NCBI GenBank assembly: GCA_024449915.1
Contig: JAMZAV010002187.1
Location: 167,839-231,838, forward strand
Source of the DNA: Sweltsa coloradensis
Lineage: Eukaryota; Arthropoda; Insecta; Plecoptera; Chloroperlidae
DNA length: 64,000 nt
Direction of reading: 5' to 3'
How positions within the stretch are numbered: the first letter of the stretch is position 1; every line of letters starts with the position of its first letter. A program made the translations under genes and the position numbers. Of this stretch, positions 56,346 to 64,000 are shown in pieces. The notes under the pieces are model-generated. The model ran no database searches. It was not told the DNA's origin and saw nothing but the letters and a program-made list of their open reading frames with translations.

Positions 56346-56955
56346 AATGAATGTATTGCATTTAGAACAGAGTTATATTCAATACATAATAATTAATGCT
56401 GCTATGTGCCCAATACGTTCCTGCTGTGAATATCTTCATCCTGAACTTCATTGCACTTAGTAATTCAATTTGAGGTGATTTTGATAATATGAATAAAAAA
56501 TTCGAAAATCGTGGTCTTCAATCTGTTTCCTTACGATCTTCTACATTTTTATATAACATCCTACCCATGCATACTAAATACATATTATGATGAGGATAAC
56601 ACAGGCAGTGGAATAGTCTTGGCCTCTCTTGGAGAAGATGCAGTAAAAATGGAATTTTATCCATTTTTATGCAGATTTTGTAGTATATGGTGTTGGTAAA
56701 GTGTTCTTCATAATAAGGTGTGTATGTACAATTGTTATTCAAGTTTTATTTTGGGTTTTTCTTGTATCAATTTAATTTGAAGTTTTGGTTTCATGCCTCA
56801 GATTTTGTTTGCTGTATAAAACAATCAAACAAATGGTTGCCCCTACCTTCAAAGTGGTATTATGTTGACATTTCTTCAATTTCGTGTGTATGTAACTCGG
56901 CAAAAGGCTCTACATGGTAGTAAAGTACATCCTTGGTTGGTACATTCTTAATCTT
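56346..56955. other. No recognisable gene
   Basis: AT-rich. Frames at 56511-56699 (+), 56518-56742 (-) and 56720-56920 (+) show no known motif. The last part may be 5' untranslated region of the LINE that follows. Confidence 0.4.
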
Positions 56956-56959
56956 TTTA

Positions 56960-59900
56960 ATGCCACGGGGAGCTGCCGCCATATTGCAAGCAACATGCTT
57001 GCTGTGTGACAAAGTCGGCAGGAAAAATGGTATAAAGATATTTTGCGAGGGGTGCGGTCGGCTCTACCACAGGACCTGCCTCATGAAGAATAACTGTTGA
57101 AGCGATAGAGAGGTAAATGTTTTTCGCAAAAATAACAATTTCAAATGCTGGACGTGCAGCCTCCCCGAGCTGAATGACTCTTTCTGGAGCCTTCCGGAAG
57201 AGACACAAAGCCCCTCTCGAATGCCACCGCCGAGACGCTCAGCAAACAAAAATGCTGACACGCTAATCGGATTTAACGCCCGTTCCTTAAAGAACCGTAA
57301 ACGAGCTGCAGACATAGCTGCTTTTCTGCTGTCCCATTCGGCTGACATTTGTGCGGTGAATGAGACTTGGTTGACTACGGACGTCAAAAACCACGAGTTC
57401 CTTCCAAGAGACTACGTCGTCCTGCGTAAGGACAGACAGGCCGGCCGCGGTGGCGGCGTCCTTCTAGCGATTCGACCTCACCTGCAGCCAAAGCGCCTTA
57501 GTCACCTCGAGAGCCGAGCTGAGATTGTCTGGGCGGAAATCAAAGTCGGCAACCTGCGACTTCTCGTGGGGTCAGCATACCGTCCGCCATGCCTAGATTG
57601 CAGCCCAAAACGCCGACTTTCTGCACTCCCTGGACCTAGTTGCTGCTGTGCAGCCAAGTTTCGATGGCTGCCTCTTGTTTGGCGATTTTAATCTCAACAT
57701 ATGCTGGCGTTCGGATCCACCGGAAGGGCGTGATAGAACCGCCAAGGATTTTATATCTGCTTTTGCTGAACTGGCTTTCTCTCAACTGGTCTCTGAGCCA
57801 ACCAGAATCACCAACACGAGTGAGACGACAATCGACCTGCTGCTCTGCGATGCGCCCAGCATCGTCTCGATGGTGGAGGTGGTGCCGGGCTCGAGCGACC
57901 ACGACGCTGTTCTAGCCACCCTCTCACTGACTGCCATCCGTCCAGTGAGTGCAGCCCGAGAGGTTCTTGATTTCAACCAAGCAAACTGGCCAGCCCTGAA
58001 CGAAACGCTTTCTGAACGAATGCCGGAGATGCTGCAGCTGGATGACGTCAACGAAGCGTGGGAAAACTGGAAGCGTATCGTCTTCGAGTGCGCAGAAGAG
58101 CATGTTCCGAAAAGGAGAGTAGGGGAAACAAGCGCCGATTCCTCCCTTGGCTAAGCAAGAACATAAAAAAGATGATCGACATCCGGGACAGACTGTTTGC
58201 CCGTTGGCGGGAAACTAAATTGAGAGACGCAAGAGAGGCCTATCTTGTTGCCAGAAGATCAACACAGGTGGCCCTCCGGATGGCCAAGGACAACTGGATG
58301 TGGGGACTTGGGCGAGGTGCAGACAGCAGAAAGTTCTTTTGGCGCTACATTATTTCTAAGGCAACTATTCCAAACGATGCAGCGAGTTTCAAGGTAGGGG
58401 GAAGAACCGTGACAGACCCTAAGGAGGTGGCAGCCTGTTTCAGTGAGGCATTCCAGAGCAATTTCTCGCGGGCGGATAACATTTTCCCCGTCCATCAGGG
58501 AAACGCGCCCGCCACCCAGATTTCAGAGCAGCCCACCATGAGCGAGCTGACTTGCTTGCCCGCTGACATAAAAAAGCTTCTCCGGGGGACCAAGGCTAAT
58601 ACCGCAGCGGGTCCAGACGGCGTTCCTGCAATCCTGCTAAAAAATTCCGCTAACGCTCTCTGCGACTCACTTGCCCACCTCTTCAACATGGCGCTTGAAC
58701 AGGGCATTCCAACGGAATGGAAAACGGCGTCTGTGGCACCGATCTACAAAGACGGCGACAAGAGAGACATAAAGAACTACCGTCCAATCAGCATCACCTC
58801 ACTGGTCGGTAAGACGATGGAACGTTTTGTGAGAGACCGGACGAGCGAGTTCCTCGAGAGCCAAAACGTCATCCCTGCGGCGCAGCACGGCTTTCGACAG
58901 CGCCGTTCTTGCACCACTCTCCTAGCCGGCGCCATTGATGCATGGACGGCAGCGCTGGACGAGCATAGCGGAGCTCACATTCACTGTGTCTTTCTCGATT
59001 GGTCTAAAGCGTTCGATAAAGTGCCGCACGTGCGTCTACTATCCAAGCTCGAGCATTATGGCATTAAGGTCAATTTACTTAGGTGGTTCGACAGTTTCCT
59101 TGTCGGCCGCACGCAGTTCGTCCAGTTCAACGGCGAGCGCTCAGAATTCCGGGACGTGCCCTCGGGCGTCATCCAGGGAAGTGTGCTTGGCCCCCTGCTG
59201 TTAAACGTCTTCGTAGCCGACCTCCCTACCTCGGCAAGGATCCAAATGGTCCAGTACGCTGACGACGTCACCCTGTACTGCATCGTGGTCACCCAAGAGG
59301 ATGCAGACGCCCTTCAAGCAGACCTAGACGACATTCAGATTTGGTGCGACAACAATGGCATGTCGCTCAACGCCCTCAAGTGCAAGATGATGGACATCAC
59401 GCGCGCGCGCACCCCACTATACTTCCTGTACACCATAGATGGTGTCCCACTCGAGTACGTCGACAAGCAGCGCCTCCTCGGAATGCACATCACAAGCGAC
59501 CTCCGATGGAACGTTCACACCGATATTGTGCGGGCCAAGGTGGCGCAGGTGCTGGGTTTCGCGGCCCGCAATCTGAACGGGTGCACGCCGCGCGTCAAGA
59601 GGATGGCCTACCTGTCGCTAGTTAAGCCCACCATGACTTTCGGCCTCCCCGCATGGCACCCAACCACCATTGAGAACACAACCAAGCTTGAGAGGGTGCA
59701 GAGAAGGGCATTGCATTTCATACATGGCCGTAACATCCCCCCACCCTGTGACCAGAAGCTGGTTATGCCAATGACCATGCACCTGCAATACACCGATCTG
59801 GTGTTTTTTAAAAGATGCCTCAGTGGCGCCACTGATTTTGACGTGTGCGCGCGCATCAACCAGGGCCGCGTGTTGAGAGGCGACGATATTAGGCACCCCC

Positions 59901-60070
59901 GCCTCCAACCCCCTCCGGCCAAAGGAGTGCTCGGCCGACGTGCTTTTTCTTTTCGGGTTGTTAACCCATGGAACGACCTGCCGCCCGCCCTCAAAGACTG
60001 CCCAGTAAGTCATTTCCCTTCAATGTGTAAGGAGTACTTATGGGAGAACCAACTACAAGTGCCATGTTAG
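56960..60070 (+). pseudogene. LINE with PHD-like finger, APE endonuclease and RT; nearly complete
   Basis: From ATG at 56960 one frame gives about 1,035 codons. Residues 1-75 form a PHD-like zinc finger (CLLCDK, FCEGC, YHRTC, CWTCS). An exonuclease-endonuclease-phosphatase type endonuclease follows at about residues 95-330 (FNARSLKNRK, ICAVNETWLT, LLFGDFNLNI, SSDHDAVLAT), then RT (AGPDGVPAILLK, YRPISITSLVGK, FLDWSKAFDKVPH, GVIQGSVLGPLL, catalytic VQYADDVTLYC near 59260) and a C-terminal LPAWHPTT region. The domain set fits the CR1/jockey side of LINEs. Breaks: stop TGA at 57098, a shift at about 57602 and a compensating shift at about 58115. The GC-rich codons contrast with all other elements here, so it looks recent. 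Confidence 0.85.
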
Positions 60071-60223
60071 TTTCACGTAATTTAGCAAGGCTCTTCGCGG
60101 CACGAGACTTCCACAAAGATATCAAGTGTTTTAGCAAAATATTTGCTAGCGTCGACGCCTTTTCTTGTTAAAAAATGTAATAACAACAAGGATAAACAAC
60201 AATAAATGACCGTAGGCTATAAT
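60071..60223 (+). other. LINE 3' untranslated end
   Basis: Follows the stop codon. Contains AATAAA near 60202 and an AAC-rich tail (GTAATAACAACAAGG). No flanking target duplication could be identified. Confidence 0.5.
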
Positions 60224-60528
60224 TTGGTGAACTCTTGGTGACCATTTGGCGACCTCTTGGCAACCTTGTGGCAATCTTTTGGCTATCTCTTGGCGACCTC
60301 GTGGCAACCTTTTGGCGTCTTTTTGGCGAACTTATGGCAACCAATCGCTTTTTTAGAGGTAGCCAACAGTTCGCCAAGAGGTCGTATTTTAACACAAGAC
60401 GACCTGTTAACGCACTTTTGGCTTCTTTTGGCGACTACTTGGTGAACTCGTTGGTGACCTGTTGGTTACTTTGTGGAGACCTATTGGCTAACTACGTGGT
60501 GACTACTTGGTTACCTTTTACATGACGC
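60224..60528 (+). repeat. 12-bp degenerate tandem array (TTGGCGACCTCT-like)
   Basis: Runs of TTGG(C/T)GA(A/C)C(T)NN about every 12 bp at 60224-60350 and again at 60418-60525; between them the same motif appears once in reverse (CGCCAAGAGGTCG at 60372-60384). Because 12 is a multiple of three, it gives long open frames (96 codons at 60235-60525 and others), which are artefacts. Confidence 0.85.
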
Positions 60529-60909
60529 AGCCTGCTGTACTTGTTACGAGTGACCAATACATGGCAAGTTAATATTAAAGAGGTTAGGCACGTTGTCTGG
60601 GTTAACCTTGACATGTATGAGGTAGAGTTGCAGTACCCTTCGCAAACTAGTCTAGGGCGACGATCTTTCGCCCGCAGCCAAGCGCACGCGACTGCTAGAA
60701 GGCGATGACTAACTCGACCCTGTTTACAGCTATCCGAGTTGGGGGGTTTTCAGCTATCTGCACACGCCGTCCCGAAAGATTTACAATCTTGAAACTCGGT
60801 ATATGACCTGATATGTGGTCCATGACATACCAAAAAAAAATCAGCCCGATCCGATAGCCCGTTCTGTGTTAAAAAAGTGCGTAAATATCGACGATAATCG
60901 TCCGGCTGA
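60529..60909. other. Unassigned sequence
   Basis: Includes the ~50-bp segment shared with 44941-45000 (GGTAGAGTTGCAGTACCCTT at 60621-60640). No open frame of interest. Confidence 0.4.
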
Positions 60910-60952
60910 TTGGTTGGTTGGTTGGTTGGTTGGTTGGGGGGGGGGGGGGGGG
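60910..60952 (+). repeat. (TTGG)n followed by a 17-base G run
   Basis: About six TTGG units ending in a homopolymer of 17 G. Such a run can form G-quadruplexes, stalls polymerases and is prone to length error in assemblies. Confidence 0.95.
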
Positions 60953-61060
60953 TAGTGGATTCTGCCAGAGGAATAAGAGCCTACAGAGAAAACGGTACAT
61001 CTTAGAACTATGAAACTTGAACCACACTTAGATGTACCTCAGACTCACAAACTTCCGCCG

Positions 61061-61370
61061 AGAGACAAGCAATATTCCACCCCCAACACCCCCTAAATCA
61101 TCCCCTAAAATTAAAATAATTCATAGCTCTAACCCAAAATTGAATTTTTAGTCAAATTAGTTATTAAAATTATGTTATTATGTATTTTAAACCCAATCGG
61201 TCTATTCTCATTATATAAACCACATTTTGTCAACCCCCATCCCTAATAGTTTATATTATTTTTACCTTGATTTCCAGCATTCACCACGAAGGCACCTAAT
61301 GAGTTATCATTATAAAATTTGACATGATGGTACAAAATAATATGAAAAATAATCCGCCAAGAGGCAATTA
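61061..61370 (+). repeat. ~290-bp satellite, copy 1
   Basis: Starts CAAGCAATATTCCACCCCCA and contains ATTTACCTTGATTTCCAGC-like sequence near its end. Homologous to the copies at 63091-63375 and 63376-63680; separated from them by the element at 61371-63090. Confidence 0.85.
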
Positions 61371-61384
61371 ACCCTAGTAGCACA

Positions 61385-62110
61385 CCGTTAAGTGCCATGC
61401 ATGGGCCATGGACGATTATCTTAACGTCCGCGCATGGGCCATGCCCAACACTCGTAGATGGGCCATGCAACGTTTTGGCCGCGAGTCCAACCAAAACCCA
61501 TCGATGGTTTTTAAACATGGCACTTGCATGGCTAGCGCCAATTAGCCATGCAGGACACATGGTACTCGTACTTGTCAGTACCATGCGTGAAAGTCGCGCA
61601 TGGGCCATGTCCTACTCTCGTCCATGGGCCATGCAACGTTTTGGCCGCGAGTACAACCAAAACCCATGGACGATTTTTTAAACATGGCACATGCATGGTT
61701 AGCTTAAATTACCCATGCCTACTTTTCTGCACCATGCGTGCTAATCGCGCAACGCCCATCCACGTTTAGCGCGCAAGGCCCATGCACGTTGATCGCGCAT
61801 GGGCCATGTCCTACTCTCGTCCATGGGCCATGCAACGTTTTGGCCGCGAGTACAACCAAAACCCATGGACGACTTTTAAACATGGCACATGCATGTAAGC
61901 GTAAAATACCCATGCCTACTTTTCATCAAAACGCGTGGTAATCGCGCACGGGCCATGCACGTTGATCGCGCATGGGCCATGCCCGACATTCGTCGATGGG
62001 CCATGCAACGTTTTGGCCGCGAGTACAATCAATTTTCTTGGATGACTTTTAAACATGGCACTTGCATGGTTAGCGTGGTACTGCCCATGGAGCTTGCCAT
62101 GCGTGGCGCA
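61385..62110 (+). repeat. GGGCCATG-rich tandem repeat, about 4 units
   Basis: Units begin near CGCGCATGGGCCATG at about 61430, 61596, 61795 and 61968 (spacing 166, 199, 173 bp). Each has two GGGCCATG motifs, a conserved CAACGTTTTGGCCGCGAGTA and AAACATGGCAC. Short nested inversions of CATGGGCC/GGCCCATG occur. Open frames here follow the repeat and are not genes. Confidence 0.9.
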
Positions 62111-62477
62111 AATGTACGATAATACCCCTGACACCCTTGTCATGTATGGAGCAAATGTACTGAGGTAAAAAAAGACTCTTATTGATTCTCCTCAGAGAAG
62201 AGAGACCAGAGTACTGAAAATTTTTCTAAGTATCAAGCCCAAATCAAAATCAAGTGTAGAAGGTGCACGTACGTGCTAACTTGGTTTCAAACTTACAGAG
62301 ATTGCAGTATGAATTCTATGCTTTATATTGTAACAGAAAAATATTAACCCGAAAATTACGCACCGTGTGTATACAAGCTTAGCTAACAATAATAATTAAT
62401 GGAGGCAACAAATACATTATTGTAATTATTTAGTGAATATTTTCTCTAATGCAATAGAGATAGCGCCACTATCGATC

Positions 62478-62880
62478 GATAAGCTGTGGCACGTCGTGTA
62501 TGTGCCACGTGATTGCCATGCTCTATAAGCCAAGCTGTGGCACATTGTGTATGTGCCTTGCGATTGCCATGCACTACTGGCCACGCTGTGGCGCGTCGTA
62601 TATGTGCCATGAGATAACTATGCATTACTAGCCAAGCTGTGGCACATTATCTTTGTGCCATGTGATTGCCATGCATTACTAGCCAGGCTGTGGCACATCG
62701 TCTATGCGCCAGATGGTTGCCATGCACCACTAACCAGACTGAGGCGCGTCGTGTAAGTGCCATGTGATTGCCATGCACCACTAGCCAGACTCAGGTGCGT
62801 CGTATATGTGCCAAGTGGTTGCCATGCTCTACTAGCCGGGTTGTGGCGCGTCGTGTATGTGCCATGTGATTGCCATGGCC
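62478..62880 (-). repeat. 51-bp minisatellite, 8 units
   Basis: Units begin near AAGCTGTGGCAC at about 62481, 62532, 62583, 62634, 62685, 62736, 62787 and 62837: exactly 51 bp apart except the last (50). On the minus strand one frame stays in register for all eight (17 residues each, for example GNHMAHTRRAT) but contains two stops. Confidence 0.95.
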
Positions 62881-63090
62881 ACTGTCCCTGCCGTGTGGTG
62901 CATCATGCATGGGCCATGTGTCAACCTTTTACCTAAATCCATTCCGTGGCAACTCGTCAATGGGCCTAGCAATAACCATGCCCAACTAGTCATGATCGTG
63001 CATGGTTCTTGTATGGCCCTTGCAATTTTGCCATGGCATGGCGCGACGGTCATGGGCCATGGATAAACTAAACTTCCGTGTGCTACTAGG

Positions 63091-63690
63091 GAAGCGATAT
63101 TCCACCCCCAACACCCCATAAAACTGGAATAAATCATAGCTCTAATATAAAATTGACGTATTATTCAAATTAGTTATTAAAATTATGTTTTTATGTGTTT
63201 TAATCCAATCGGCCTATTCTCATTTCCTAAACCACATTTTTCAACCCCCATCCCTTATAGTTTATATTATTTTTACCTTGATTTCCAGCATTCACCATGA
63301 TGGCACCTAATGAGTTATCAGCATGGAATTTGGCATGATGTTACATACTTATATGAAAAATAATTCGTCGCGATGCAAGCGATATTCCACCCCCAACATC
63401 CCCTAAATCATCCTCTAAAATTGGAATAATTCATAGCTCTAACCCAAAATTGTATTTTTATTCAAATAAGTAAATTATGTTTTAATGTGTTCTAACCCAA
63501 TAAGCCTATTCCCATTTCCTAAAGTCTAAACAACACTTTTTCAACCCTCATCCCTAATATAGTTTATATTATTTTTACCTTGATTTCCAGCATTCACCAC
63601 GAAGGCACCTAATGAGTTATCATTATGAAATTTGGCATGGTGGTACATAATAATAAAAACATAATAATCCACGAGGAGACAAGCGATATT
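63091..63690 (+). repeat. ~290-bp satellite, copies 2 and 3
   Basis: Begin with AAGCGATATTCCACCCCCA at 63092 and 63377, with the start of a further unit at 63681 (AAGCGATATTTAACCCCC). Periods of about 285 and 304 bp. Confidence 0.9.
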
Positions 63691-64000
63691 TAACCCCCAC
63701 TGTTCAGTCCGGCCAACAAATCATTCACACAAAAACCCAAGACGACATTAATAACCATATTAAATTTAATAAAAACATTGAATATTGCCAACTAGGCTTC
63801 AGATTGTAAACAAAAAAAAGCTAGCTTTTGTTTCTAGACAATCTGTTTTAAACGCACTGTATCCACCTTTACACGTATTGCACATGTTTAAGCCTTGATA
63901 TGAAACAAACAACAAACAAAACAGATGTGATACCCCCCCCCCCCAAAAAAAAAAAATTTGTAAAAAAAAAAAAAAAACGGTAGCCAAGCTCTCCTTCCAA
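63691..64000. other. Unassigned sequence with C and A homopolymers
   Basis: Contains 12 C at 63933-63944 followed by 12 A, and a 16-base A run at 63962-63977. No gene. The frame at 63799-63987 is a product of the homopolymers. Confidence 0.7.

Larger units (their letters stand above)
61371..63090. mobile_element. 1.7-kb element with CCCTAGTAGCACAC ends carrying minisatellites
   Basis: CCCTAGTAGCACAC at 61371 is repeated as its complement GTGTGCTACTAGGG ending at 63090. The satellite sequence on the left stops at GAGGCAA(TTAA) and resumes on the right at AAGCGATATTCC, as if the element had been inserted into one satellite unit. It codes for no transposase. The interior is almost entirely tandem repeat: 61385-62110 and 62478-62880, with AT-rich unrecognised sequence at 62110-62477 and CATGGGCCATG-rich sequence again at 62890-63065. 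Confidence 0.6.

Noticed and set aside
57636..57902. Minus-strand frames inside the LINE
   Set aside because: They are antisense shadows of the endonuclease and RT coding region.
60235..60525. 96-codon frame rich in W, L and G
   Set aside because: It is the translation of a 12-bp tandem repeat.
61397..62143. Several 60-120 codon frames with repeated HGPC motifs on both strands
   Set aside because: They follow the GGGCCATG tandem repeat, occur on both strands and have no start context or independent conservation.

Overview
The window looks like a repeat-dense, AT-rich piece of an invertebrate animal genome, most likely a marine one. The grounds are the element content: Penelope-like retroelements with a GIY-YIG domain, a Ty3/gypsy element primed by tRNA-Leu, CR1/jockey-type LINEs, TTAA-flanked foldback elements, tRNA-derived repeats, and no bacterial operons or compact genes. 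I recognise no host protein-coding gene with confidence. Nearly everything that can be named is a mobile element, a broken remnant of one, or a tandem repeat. Species cannot be assigned from the sequence alone.

Layout. 1-8.5 kb is a patchwork: a 311-bp foldback element, the 5' part of a Ty3/gypsy element (putative LTR, primer site, gag, zinc knuckles, protease start) cut off at about 3.05 kb by a 3.5-kb inverted-repeat structure whose centre holds a TTAA-flanked element, then a first copy of an element family with CTAGGGAAACG ends. 8.8-47.8 kb is a tandem array of six large units (U1-U6, about 4.5-10 kb). Units U1-U4 each carry a 5'-truncated Penelope-like RT/GIY-YIG pseudogene lying between two related ~1-kb direct repeats. 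U5 has lost the Penelope part by deletion. U6 has only one of the direct repeats and no Penelope part, so it may show the older state. Later insertions punctuate the array: a 5'-truncated LINE with a huge GTGAGT tail in U1, a 623-bp TTAA foldback in U3 (relative in U5), and in U3 a 3.5-kb element with ~400-bp terminal inverted repeats coding for a decayed protein with an EEADR/SDSDVLIL segment and a C-terminal cysteine-rich CXC domain.

44-54 kb is dominated by a ~390-bp tandem repeat that also forms the end of each large unit. It is interrupted by a tRNA-like sequence and a GC-rich retroposed fragment with an 11-bp target duplication. 54.4-56.3 kb is a second, different Penelope-like element on the minus strand, split by a 1.26-kb nested insertion. 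57-60 kb is the best preserved element: a GC-rich LINE with a PHD-like zinc finger, endonuclease and reverse transcriptase, broken by one stop and two frameshifts. 60.2-64 kb is satellite DNA: a 12-bp array, a TTGG/poly-G run, a ~290-bp satellite, and a 1.7-kb element with CCCTAGTAGCACAC ends that itself carries two minisatellites (a GGGCCATG-rich one and a 51-bp one).

Nothing here forms a working pathway. The most unusual objects are the CXC-protein element with long inverted ends (30.7-34.2 kb), the hierarchical Penelope-bearing array with its outer units resembling each other, the short open frame conserved across the array units, and the minisatellite-carrying element near 61.4-63.1 kb.
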